In this document: piece by piece, positions 8,212 through 16,468 of the stretch | Numbering within the stretch: position 1 is the stretch's first letter | Layout: each line of letters begins with the position of its first letter | From: Nostoc sp. ATCC 43529 | GTDB taxonomy: Bacteria > Cyanobacteriota > Cyanobacteriia > Cyanobacteriales > Nostocaceae | Direction of reading: 5' to 3' | Length of the DNA stretch: 64,000 bases | NCBI GenBank assembly: GCA_003326205.1 | Contig: LWTK01000036.1 | Span: 1 to 64,000, forward strand | Notes under the pieces: model-generated | Told to the model about the DNA's origin: nothing | What the model saw: only the letters and a program-made list of their open reading frames with translations | Databases searched by the model: none | Translations under genes and position numbers: made by a program

Positions 8212-8859
8212 TTAAGATGCTTGAATTTCATGAAAACTCAGATAATTATTTGCATCTCTACTAGGTAAAGCACCTTTAACTAAGCCATCTATTATGCAGT
8301 GGCAGATACATAAATGCATGATTTCTGCAAAACCATAAGACATAGTTGGAACATAAAAATTCAGATGTCCCATTTGACGCAAAGGATTATTCGCTTGAAA
8401 GGCTGAAAGTGTAATTACATGGCAATCCATGTTTATTGCTTGGCGAACACCTGCGAGAATGTTTTCTGATTGCCCAGAACTACTAATTGCAAATAAAATA
8501 TCTCCAGATTGAGCAAATGTAGAGATTGGTTTGCTGAATACTTGTTCGTAACCAAAGTCATTGCTAATACAGGTGACTAAAGCACTATCGTTAAAAGCGA
8601 TCGCTGGAATATTACCATTACGCCAGAAGTCAATGGCTTGATGACTAGCTACAGTTGCACTCCCTCCATTTCCAATGAAAATAACTTTTCGCTGCTGTTG
8701 ATGTTGCTGATTTATTAAATCAGCAGCTAGGTTAATCCCGTGAGAATTTGTAAATGATTTGCCTTGGCAATCTGTTACCTGAAATTTTTCTCCAAGATTA
8801 GCTAGTTGGCTAAAGTAATCAGTGGAAAAGGAGTATAGTTGCTGCTGTACTGAAGGCAT
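8212..8859 (-). CDS. SIS-domain isomerase, GmhA-like (sedoheptulose 7-phosphate isomerase family)
   Basis: This 215-residue SIS protein matches phosphoheptose isomerases in size and layout. It has the phosphosugar-binding segment FIGNGGSATVASH near 61-73, SSSGQSENI near the middle, and a C-terminal helix MHLCICHCIIDGL. GmhA converts sedoheptulose 7-phosphate to heptose 7-phosphate in the cytoplasm, the first committed step to activated heptose. It is the first gene of the leftward arm, and the nucleotidyltransferase-kinase fusion follows 58 bp later. A DiaA-like or other SIS role is possible, but the context favours heptose synthesis. Confidence 0.85.
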   Translation of the reverse strand: MPSVQQQLYSFSTDYFSQLANLGEKFQVTDCQGKSFTNSHGINLAADLINQQHQQQRKVIFIGNGGSATVASHQAIDFWRNGNIPAIAFNDSALVTCISNDFGYEQVFSKPISTFAQSGDILFAISSSGQSENILAGVRQAINMDCHVITLSAFQANNPLRQMGHLNFYVPTMSYGFAEIMHLCICHCIIDGLVKGALPSRDANNYLSFHEIQAS

Positions 8860-9444
8860 TGATTTTACCTAGAATTACATTTCTGAGCAATTCTTTTTTA
8901 TCTTATAAAAATAAAAAAGGTTTTCTTATACTTAGTTCATTTTTTAATAAAAAATTAAACTAATTTTTCACAAGCAAATAATAAAATCAAAATTGCAGCC
9001 ATTTTTGAATTTACACAAATATTTAACATTTTCAATGGATGGCAACCTATTTAAATCTCAATAAATACTTAGTTTACTGTGGATTTTTATTTGTTAAAAT
9101 AGACAAATTAAATCTGATAGCCAGACATAAAGCTTGTTTGACATGCCGAAGTTTTCTGCATGAATTTCATTAGCTTTCAATTCATCTCACTTTCAAAAAA
9201 GCATTGGACAGAACCATTTTTCAAAACTTAATAAATCACACATACTCTCAAGATTAATTGTACTCATTAATTTTTCTAATGATATATTCTGAGTTTAGCA
9301 GTGTTTCCTAATGTGGCAAAGATTGACTTCCATATAATGCAGAAGTTTGGTTGCAAAGTCTACGGTGCTTGAGTATAAGAGCGTTTAAAAAATTAGTGTT
9401 TTAATACTATCTTATTTTTGCATTCAAAATGCAATAGCAAATTC

Positions 9445-9545
9445 GGACAGTTAAGCAGACAGTTAAGACAGTTAAGCGGACAGTTAAGACAGTTAAGACA
9501 GTTAAGCGGACAGTTAAGACAGTTAAGACAGTTAAGGCAGTTAAA
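9445..9545. repeat. ten-copy ACAGTTAAG tandem array
   Basis: Ten copies of CAGTTAA begin at 9448, 9460, 9469, 9481, 9490, 9499, 9511, 9520, 9529 and 9538. Spacing is 9 nt, or 12 nt where CGG/CAG is added (CGGACAGTTAAG). The same unit appears at 19497-19538 (four copies) and 22993-23020 (three copies), all in gene-free stretches of this cluster. Confidence 0.9.
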
Positions 9546-9827
9546 AAGAGGCATCGCATTGAAATTACCAAGAAAGTTTATGTCATACAAAGTTTTTTTC
9601 TAAAATGTAAACAACTTGTAATAGCAATTGCCTTTGACAGATATTTGCAAACAGGTATAATGATGAACCAGAGCATAAAAACAAATTTAAAGCTGATTAT
9701 TTCGCAGCTTTCTCTAAATAGTTGTTTAAATTAGATAAAGATTTTTCGCCCCTGTTTGCTGACTAAATTTGAGAATTGTTACTGAATTTAAAGATTGATG
9801 TGAATAGAATCGGCAACGTCTTCATTC

Positions 9828-9832
9828 AGGAG
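9828..9832 (+). promoter_or_regulatory. ribosome-binding site AGGAG deciding a GTG start
   Basis: AGGAG lies 5 nt before GTG 9838, supporting this non-ATG start for the SPP-type phosphatase. Confidence 0.75.
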
Positions 9833-9837
9833 TAATA

Positions 9838-10593
9838 GTGGCAAAATTTCTATTTGTGACCGACTTAGATAGCACCTTAGTCGGTGACGATGTAGCTTTA
9901 AATAACTTAAATCAATGGCTACACGAACAACGCCAAAATTACGGTACAGTTATTGCCTATACTACAGGGCGATCGCTACCTCTTTATCAAGAATTAATTG
10001 CCCAAAAAGAACTCTTAGAACCTGATGTATTAATGGTGGCGGTTGGTACAGAAATATACTATCCAGGTAGCAGTAACCCCGATAATGAATGGCAAACTAA
10101 AATCTCCCAAGCTTGGAATCGAGAAATAATAGTAGAGGTAGCAAAACGATTTCCTTGTCTTGTCCTCCAACCTCCCACAGAACAGACTGACTTCAAAGTT
10201 ACTTATTACACCTGCCTAGAGGGATTATATGTTACAGTTCCCCATTTAAAGGCAATTCTCCAGAATCAAGGCTTGGCAGTGCAAATGGTAGATTCTTATG
10301 ATGGCGGATTTTTAGACATATTGCCTGCGTCCGCGAATAAAGCTTCAGCCGCTATTTTTGTGCAACAACGTTTAGGCTTTACCGATGAACAAACTGTGAT
10401 TTGTGGAGATTCAGGCAACGATTTGTCCATGTTTCAAAATATGCTTTGTCCCGCCATTATCGTCGGTAATGCTCGGTTAGAAATATTAAACTGGCATGAA
10501 AATTCACCACCAGGAAAACGCTATCTGGCAAAAGGTAATTTTGCAGCTGGAATTTTAGAAGGATTAGAGTATTTCGGATTTTACAGAGGTTAA
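9838..10593 (+). CDS. HAD phosphatase of the sucrose-phosphate phosphatase family (first copy)
   Basis: This 251-residue HAD-IIB (S6PP-type) phosphatase closely follows the cyanobacterial sucrose-6-phosphate phosphatase pattern. It has VTDLDSTLVGDD with nucleophile Asp9 and general acid Asp11, TTGRS for motif II, and CGDSGNDLSMF for the metal-binding motif IV. Family members release inorganic phosphate from sucrose 6-phosphate or related sugar phosphates. No sucrose-phosphate synthase is in the window; the next gene is a different glycosyltransferase, so the substrate may be another glycoside phosphate. It starts with GTG and heads the rightward operon, 5 bp before the glycosyltransferase. 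A second SPP-like gene lies at 15656. Confidence 0.85.
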   Translation: MAKFLFVTDLDSTLVGDDVALNNLNQWLHEQRQNYGTVIAYTTGRSLPLYQELIAQKELLEPDVLMVAVGTEIYYPGSSNPDNEWQTKISQAWNREIIVEVAKRFPCLVLQPPTEQTDFKVTYYTCLEGLYVTVPHLKAILQNQGLAVQMVDSYDGGFLDILPASANKASAAIFVQQRLGFTDEQTVICGDSGNDLSMFQNMLCPAIIVGNARLEILNWHENSPPGKRYLAKGNFAAGILEGLEYFGFYRG

Positions 10594-10598
10594 TTGAA

Positions 10599-11402
10599 AT
10601 GAAAACTATTGTTTATCAATCCTATCACGGGAGTGAAACACCAGCTTGGCTAGAAAAGTGTATGCAAACGGTCAAAAATTGGGCTGAATTGAAGGGCTTT
10701 GATTACCAAAGAGAAGATAATTTTTTTGACTATGTTCCAGATTGGTATATAGAGAAAGCCCAAGGAAAAATTAACGTCATTGCAGACCTGGCTAGGCTAG
10801 AAATAGCTAAAAAATTTCTCGAACAAGGATACGATCGAACTATTTGGATGGATGCTGATATCGTAGTTTTCGATCCCGATAAATTAATAATCGATATTAC
10901 AGAAGACTATTTACTATGCCGCGAGTTCTGGTTGGATACAGAATATGATAAAAACTTGGGAGAAGGGCCTTTATTCTGCTTAAAAAAAGTAACTAATTCG
11001 ATGGTGTGTTTTAAAAAAAGAAATGATTTTTTGGATTTTTACATATATGCCTGTAAATCAATCATGAAAAATCATACAGGCAACTTGTCTCGACTAGCCG
11101 TTAGCACAAAATTTTTATCTAAGCTTTCTGAAATTATCGAATTGCCCCTTTTTCTAAACATGGGGCTTTTTAGTCCTATTTTGATGCATGGACTTATTGA
11201 AGACGAAACATCGATTCTGCAATTGTACGCAGAAGCATTGGAATCGCCTGTTTATGCTGCCAACTTATGTCTATCTTTTAGAAATCAATGTCACAAAGGC
11301 ATAATGGTGACAGATAAATTCTTTGAAGAAGTTATTGAGAAATTGATACGTACTAAAGGAGAAACGATAAATCGATACTTATCTCCCGCACTCGTAGTTT
11401 AA
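10599..11402 (+). CDS. putative glycosyltransferase with DxD motif
   Basis: This 267-residue cytosolic protein does not match a family I can name with certainty. WMDADIVVF (DAD at 85-87), preceded by ADLARLEIAKKFLEQGYDR, is typical of GT-A glycosyltransferases related to GT32/GT8, in which the DxD motif holds the metal and sugar nucleotide. There is no membrane segment. It sits 5 bp after the SPP-type phosphatase and 19 bp before the GH13 gene, so it is part of the operon. A transferase that makes a glycoside for the neighbouring phosphatase is plausible but unproven. Confidence 0.7.
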   Translation: MKTIVYQSYHGSETPAWLEKCMQTVKNWAELKGFDYQREDNFFDYVPDWYIEKAQGKINVIADLARLEIAKKFLEQGYDRTIWMDADIVVFDPDKLIIDITEDYLLCREFWLDTEYDKNLGEGPLFCLKKVTNSMVCFKKRNDFLDFYIYACKSIMKNHTGNLSRLAVSTKFLSKLSEIIELPLFLNMGLFSPILMHGLIEDETSILQLYAEALESPVYAANLCLSFRNQCHKGIMVTDKFFEEVIEKLIRTKGETINRYLSPALVV

Positions 11403-11421
11403 ATTAATTAAAAATTAATCT

Positions 11422-12876
11422 ATGCAGATTAAAACACCTGATTGGGTCAAACACGCCGTTTTCTACCAAATATTTCCTGACCGTTTTGCTCGGAGTGTCC
11501 CAGCACACCAAAGTTGGCTACTCAATGTACCCTTGGAAGATTGGAATGCTCCGCCTACATTTAATGGTTATAAAGGAGGAAATCTTTGGGGAATAATTGA
11601 AAAGCTAGATTATTTACAAGATTTGGGCATTAATGCAATTTATCTCAACCCTATTCTTACCTCCGCGAGTAATCATCGCTATCATACTCTTGATTACTAT
11701 CAAGTAGATCCCTTATTAGGCGGTGATGAAGCATTTACAAATCTCCTCAAAGAAGTTCATATTCGTAATATTAAAATTGTCTTAGATGGAACTTTTAATC
11801 ATGCTAGCAGAGGCTTTTATTTTTTCAATGATATTTTAGAGAATGGTCAAAATTCGCCTTGGTTTGATTGGTTTAAAATTGAAGATTGGCCGATCTCACC
11901 CTATGATGAATCTCGTCCTGCTAATTATGCTTCGTGGTGCGGTTTTCGTGCTTTACCAGAGTTGAACACCAATAATTCAGGAGTACGCGAATATATTATG
12001 CGCGTAGGCGAATATTGGATTCAACGGGGTGCAGATGGCTGGCGTTTAGATTCAGCAGATTACATTAAAACGCCTGGATTTTGGCAAGAGTTTCGGGAAA
12101 GAGTAAAAGCAGTTAACCCCGAAGCATATATTGTTGGAGAAATTCCAATGGAAGCCGCTGAATGGTTAGATGGGACACAATTTGATGGTGTGTCGAGTCT
12201 GCCTTTTCTTAACGCTACCACAGCTTTTATTGTAGGCGATCGCCAAGTCAAAGGTCATTTAGAATTATATGCACCACCACCACCTTCTGATGCTGCTGAA
12301 TATGGAGAAAAAATTAATGAATTGCTACAACTTTATCCTTGGGAAATTCAGTTAACCCAACTTAACGGCATCAACAATCACGATACAGCTAGATTAATTG
12401 ATGTTGCCGGTGGCGATCGCCCCAGTTTATATTTATCAACATTACTATTATTGACTTTCCCCGGCGCACCTTGTATATATTATGGCGATGAAGTTGGTTT
12501 GACTGGTGGTTATGACCCTGATTGTCGCAGAGGTTTTCCCGACGAACAACAGTGGGATCGAGATATTTTAGAGTTTCATCGTCAATTAATTAAACTGCGT
12601 CTTTCTCATGCAGCATTGCGAATTGGGCAATATCAAACTTTATATGCCCAAGGACAAGTTTACATTTTTGCGCGGATTTTAGAAACAGAAATATTGGTGA
12701 TTGCGGTTAATGCAGGAAATGAAACAACGCAAGTTAGTATTCAGCCTTCATTATCATCGTCACCTCAGCAAATATTATTCACCTATGGTTCTGGTGTAGC
12801 AAATTGGAGTCATGAAACTGCACAAACAACTCTGAATTTTACACTTGCACCGCGCAGTGGATTAATTCTCGGTTAA
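11422..12876 (+). CDS. GH13 alpha-amylase-family glycoside hydrolase or transglycosidase
   Basis: This 484-residue GH13 protein has all catalytic landmarks: LDGTFNH near 121-127, GWRLD with nucleophile Asp210, the acid/base Glu240 in IVGEI, and NNHD with Asp321. It lacks a signal peptide and the N-terminal domain of neopullulanases, so it is a compact cytoplasmic enzyme. FYQIFPDRFAR at the N-terminus is usual for the cyclomaltodextrinase/neopullulanase-like subfamilies. It lies inside an operon of a glycosyltransferase and phosphatases. It could trim or transfer alpha-glucosyl units on the cluster product; hydrolysis of maltodextrins is the alternative. Confidence 0.9.
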   Translation: MQIKTPDWVKHAVFYQIFPDRFARSVPAHQSWLLNVPLEDWNAPPTFNGYKGGNLWGIIEKLDYLQDLGINAIYLNPILTSASNHRYHTLDYYQVDPLLGGDEAFTNLLKEVHIRNIKIVLDGTFNHASRGFYFFNDILENGQNSPWFDWFKIEDWPISPYDESRPANYASWCGFRALPELNTNNSGVREYIMRVGEYWIQRGADGWRLDSADYIKTPGFWQEFRERVKAVNPEAYIVGEIPMEAAEWLDGTQFDGVSSLPFLNATTAFIVGDRQVKGHLELYAPPPPSDAAEYGEKINELLQLYPWEIQLTQLNGINNHDTARLIDVAGGDRPSLYLSTLLLLTFPGAPCIYYGDEVGLTGGYDPDCRRGFPDEQQWDRDILEFHRQLIKLRLSHAALRIGQYQTLYAQGQVYIFARILETEILVIAVNAGNETTQVSIQPSLSSSPQQILFTYGSGVANWSHETAQTTLNFTLAPRSGLILG

Positions 12877-12935
12877 CTTGTAAAACATTGGAAAAATTTT
12901 TAATTTTGTATTCAAGATTTGTAAATTTTAAAAGT

Positions 12936-14048
12936 ATGGACAAAAAACCAAAAGTTCTATTCATTTATAGTTTAGTATTTATCATTGTTTTATTTTTTAC
13001 GGCTGGATTAATTAATATTATTTTACCTGCCTCTAAAACTCCTCCAACTCTTGGCGATGTCAGTGTGAAATTGGAGTATTTTGCCGAGCATAAAGATGAT
13101 TACGATGTGATTTTTTTGGGGCCTAGTACCACATATCTACAAATTATTCCCAAAGTATTTGATGAATCATTATCAGCAAATGGTAATAGCGTCAAGTCTT
13201 TTAATCTGGGAATTCTGTCAGCAAATGTAGCCGAAATGGATTTTTATTTGCAAAAAATATTAGCATTAAAACCAGCAAAATTAAAATGGATATTTTTAGA
13301 TTGTTTAGTTAACTCCTTCGTGGAGGAAGAACCAACTTTATCTAGAAATGTTTATTGGCATACTCCTACTAAAACCCTAGAAAATTTTCAATTAATTGCT
13401 GAATCAACCCTTCCTTGGGAAATCAAAATTAGCGCCTTGTATGCAAATTCCATCAGCTTTTTGCATCGATGGCTAGGAATTGGTTATTTTTCTAATTTTT
13501 GGCATCAAAGTTCCGAAGCACTACCAGCAGGAATATCCAGTAAAAAATTGCTACAGGAAGCTGGATATTATGCAAACGATTGGATGAAAAATAGTGAGGC
13601 AGAGAAAAAAGTTTTTTACTCAAAGTTAGAAAGTTACCAACAAAAGTTAACACAAGCAAAATTAGGAATTATCGATCAAGAAAATACATATCCAGAAAAA
13701 TCCTATGCATTGAAAATCATTAAAAGGCTTGTTTCTAGAATTGATGATTTAGAAAAAAGCAGCAATATTCAAGTTGAAACTATATTCTTAATTCCTCCAG
13801 CATTAGACAGTTTTATCGAACATTCTCCGATTCTAGAAGCTGTGGATCTAGGATATATTTCAACACTCTTTGCATTTAATAATCCTAATAGTTTTGCCAG
13901 TTTGTATGAAGTTTCTCGCCGGAGTGATGAAAGGCATTTAAATTACCAAGGTTCTCAAGAATTTACACTCGCTTTGGCAGAAAAATTTTCTCAGCACCTA
14001 AAATTAGCTTCCCAGGAAATACCCTTCATATCTCAAAGCCAAAATTAA
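12936..14048 (+). CDS. membrane-anchored SGNH-like protein paired with an MBOAT acyltransferase
   Basis: About 370 residues from ATG 12936; the frame is open from 12888, but MDKKPKV followed by the hydrophobic stretch FIYSLVFIIVLFFTAGLINI looks like the true N-terminal anchor. The body resembles SGNH/DUF1574-type proteins: VIFLGPSTTY carries the serine block, and ERHLNYQGSQEF near the C-terminus carries the histidine block. Such proteins commonly accompany MBOAT transferases and act outside the membrane in O-acylation of polysaccharides (AlgX, AlgJ and DltD work this way). The MBOAT gene starts 25 bp downstream. Substrate unknown. Confidence 0.7.
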   Translation: MDKKPKVLFIYSLVFIIVLFFTAGLINIILPASKTPPTLGDVSVKLEYFAEHKDDYDVIFLGPSTTYLQIIPKVFDESLSANGNSVKSFNLGILSANVAEMDFYLQKILALKPAKLKWIFLDCLVNSFVEEEPTLSRNVYWHTPTKTLENFQLIAESTLPWEIKISALYANSISFLHRWLGIGYFSNFWHQSSEALPAGISSKKLLQEAGYYANDWMKNSEAEKKVFYSKLESYQQKLTQAKLGIIDQENTYPEKSYALKIIKRLVSRIDDLEKSSNIQVETIFLIPPALDSFIEHSPILEAVDLGYISTLFAFNNPNSFASLYEVSRRSDERHLNYQGSQEFTLALAEKFSQHLKLASQEIPFISQSQN

Positions 14049-14073
14049 AGTTAATTAACACACTAGAATAAAT

Positions 14074-15600
14074 ATGGTTTTTACAGAATTTCGTTTTCTC
14101 TTTTTTTTCCTGATAATTTTCTGTGTTTACTGGGGTTTGCAGAACAACAATCATCGTAAATTTTGGTTGCTCATCTGTAGTTATATTTTTTATGGTGCTT
14201 GGGATTGGCGCTTTCTTTTCTTACTTTTACTCTCTACAGTGGTTGACTACTTTGTAGGTTTGATGCTGTCTAGACCACAGGTCAATTATGCAACAGCAGC
14301 ACCAGAAATTCCAACACAGGAAGTAGTAGAAAATCCAGAAGCTAAGAAAAACTCATTTTCTTGGGATGCGCTGCTAACTAAACCACTGCATCACAACGAA
14401 CCACAAGTATGGCTATTAGTCAGCTTAGTTGTAAATCTAGGATTATTAGGATTTTTTAAATACTATAACTTTTTCACTGACTCAGCCGCTAATTTATTAA
14501 ATTTTTTGGGTTTATCTGTTAATATAAAAACCCTGGAAATTATTTTGCCAGCAGGAATTAGTTTTTATACATTTCAAACCCTCAGCTATTCTATAGATGT
14601 GTATTTGGGTAAACTCAAACCTGTTAAAAATTTTTGGGATTTCGCTTTATTTGTAACTTTTTTTCCTCAGTTAGTTGCAGGGCCTATTGTCCGTGCATCT
14701 GATTTTTTACCCCAACTGGTAAAGACGAAAAATTTCAACGATGTGAACTTTCGGGGGTGTTTAACGCTTTTTTTGGTGGGATATTTTAAGAAAGCTTGTA
14801 TTTCAGATAACATCTCTCCTTTAGTAGACCAGTATTTTACAAGTCCAGAAAATTATACTTTCTTGAGTTGTTGGGTTGCTGTTATCTCTTTCGTTATACA
14901 AATATATTGCGATTTTTCTGGCTATTCAGATATGGCGATCGCCAGTGCAGGTTTGCTAGGATACAAACTACCTTTAAACTTTAGATTCCCCTACTTTGCC
15001 AATAATATTACTGAATTGTGGCAACGTTGGCACATTACCCTCTTCACTTGGCTGCGAGACTATATTTATAGTCCTTTGATGAAAATGCGACCAAGAGAAC
15101 AACGCACAGAAATCTTTAGGTCAAGAAATCTTCTCATTTTAATGCTTTTTTCTGGACTGTGGCATGGTGCAGCTTGGCATTTTGTCGCTTGGGGAGGATT
15201 GAATGGTATTGCTTTAATTGTTCACAAACAATGGTCATCCTGGATTGCTCCTTATAAGCGATTATTGCCACTAAGAAATATGCTAGGCATTCCCCTGACA
15301 TTCTATTGGTTTTGTGCCTCTGCAATCTTCTTTCGCAGTAATGATATCAGCAGTGCAATGCAAATAGAAAAATCTTTTCTATTTTTAAATTCTCCAGGTT
15401 CAGAAAACTTAAATATTCAAATTGGTTGGGTTTTTATACCTTTAGCAATTATGCATTGGGCTGCCTACAAAAATTGGTTAGCGGACTGGTGTCAGAAAAT
15501 TCCTCAATGGAGTTTTGTCGTTTTTTATGGAGTGTTGGTTGCAATCATATTGAGGTTTATAGCAGTAACTCCTCACCCCTTTGTTTATTTTCAATTTTAG
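14074..15600 (+). CDS. MBOAT family O-acyltransferase (AlgI-like)
   Basis: This 508-residue polytopic protein has the MBOAT signature. ELWQRWHITLFTWLRDYIYSPL is followed by LFSGLWHGAAWHFVAWGGLNG at about 355-378, containing the invariant catalytic histidine. AlgI-type members move an acyl group, usually acetyl, across the membrane to a sugar hydroxyl together with a periplasmic SGNH partner; the gene just upstream fits that partner. A hydrophilic insertion around residues 70-112 (PEIPTQEVVENPEAKKNS) lies between the first helices. Its place in the cluster suggests that the final glycan or glycolipid is O-acylated. Confidence 0.92.
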   Translation: MVFTEFRFLFFFLIIFCVYWGLQNNNHRKFWLLICSYIFYGAWDWRFLFLLLLSTVVDYFVGLMLSRPQVNYATAAPEIPTQEVVENPEAKKNSFSWDALLTKPLHHNEPQVWLLVSLVVNLGLLGFFKYYNFFTDSAANLLNFLGLSVNIKTLEIILPAGISFYTFQTLSYSIDVYLGKLKPVKNFWDFALFVTFFPQLVAGPIVRASDFLPQLVKTKNFNDVNFRGCLTLFLVGYFKKACISDNISPLVDQYFTSPENYTFLSCWVAVISFVIQIYCDFSGYSDMAIASAGLLGYKLPLNFRFPYFANNITELWQRWHITLFTWLRDYIYSPLMKMRPREQRTEIFRSRNLLILMLFSGLWHGAAWHFVAWGGLNGIALIVHKQWSSWIAPYKRLLPLRNMLGIPLTFYWFCASAIFFRSNDISSAMQIEKSFLFLNSPGSENLNIQIGWVFIPLAIMHWAAYKNWLADWCQKIPQWSFVVFYGVLVAIILRFIAVTPHPFVYFQF

Positions 15601-15655
15601 CTCAATGTCAAAGCATTTAAATTTTAGATTATGAACGAAGGGGGAAAAAATTAAG

Positions 15656-16399
15656 ATGAAGTCTTATAATTCATTACTGTTAGCAACTGACTTAGATGGC
15701 ACTTTTCTAGGTGGCTCGGAACGAGAACGATCGCAATTTTATCAATATATTCACCAACAGCGCGATCGCATTCTTTTAGTATATGTAACCGGCAGAGAAC
15801 TTGACCGAGTTAGCGAACTATATGAAGATCCAAATATTCCCCAACCCGACTACATTATTGCTGATGTGGGAACCACAATTGTACACGGCGAAACCTTCGA
15901 GCCGATTTCTATTTTGCAAGACTGGGTAGCGCAAACTTGGGGAAATGCTAACGAACAAATCAAAACTTTATTAGCCAATGAACCAGGATTAGAATTACAG
16001 TCTGTTAATCCTGACTATCGTGTATCCTACTACTATGAACCTGAATCATTGCAACCTCAAACTATCCAAAAAGTAATTGACGCTGGATTTGATACTATCC
16101 TTTCCTATGACATCAGACTAGATTACCATTATTTTGATGTCATGCCAAAAGGCGTTTCTAAAGGCCCCACCCTCGTGAGATTTTTGACAGAAATGAGTTT
16201 TAATCCTGATGATACAGTTACTTGTGGAGATACTCTCAACGATTTTTCATTATTTGAGACAGGTTTAAAGGGTATTGCTGTAGGAAATTCCGAACCTAAA
16301 TTAGTGGAGAAAATTCAAACAATGGAAAATGTTTACTACAGTCCCTATCATGGGGTGATGGGTATTTGGGATGGTCTTAAGGTGTATGGCAAAGATTAA
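15656..16399 (+). CDS. HAD phosphatase of the sucrose-phosphate phosphatase family (second copy)
   Basis: This 247-residue HAD-IIB protein has ATDLDGTFLGG (Asp12, Asp14), VTGRE, and CGDTLNDFSLF for motif IV. It resembles the gene at 9838 in length and layout but is clearly diverged, so it is a paralogue rather than a recent duplicate. It follows the MBOAT gene by 55 bp and precedes transketolase by 69 bp. A purine-rich GGGGGAAAAAATTAAG precedes the start. A sugar phosphate is the expected substrate. Two such phosphatases in one operon suggest two phosphorylated intermediates. Confidence 0.83.
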   Translation: MKSYNSLLLATDLDGTFLGGSERERSQFYQYIHQQRDRILLVYVTGRELDRVSELYEDPNIPQPDYIIADVGTTIVHGETFEPISILQDWVAQTWGNANEQIKTLLANEPGLELQSVNPDYRVSYYYEPESLQPQTIQKVIDAGFDTILSYDIRLDYHYFDVMPKGVSKGPTLVRFLTEMSFNPDDTVTCGDTLNDFSLFETGLKGIAVGNSEPKLVEKIQTMENVYYSPYHGVMGIWDGLKVYGKD

Positions 16400-16468
16400 A
16401 AATAATTAAATGCTTAACTTTGAAATTCAAAAATACAAAATCTCAAACTACATAAGGAATTAAAATCA

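Larger units (their letters stand above)
8860..9837. promoter_or_regulatory. 978-bp gene-free divergent spacer of the carbohydrate cluster
   Basis: An AT-rich stretch between the leftward gmhA-like gene and the rightward SPP-type phosphatase gene. It holds no credible ORF and must contain both promoters. The only striking structure is the 9-nt repeat array at 9445-9545, about 300 bp before the rightward gene. ORFs over the array (NCLNCL or RQLRQL peptides) are products of the repeat. Confidence 0.6.

Noticed and set aside
9393..9603. ORFs on both strands over the ACAGTTAAG array (NCLNC and RQLRQL peptides)
   Set aside because: Produced by the 9-nt repeat, with no start signal.
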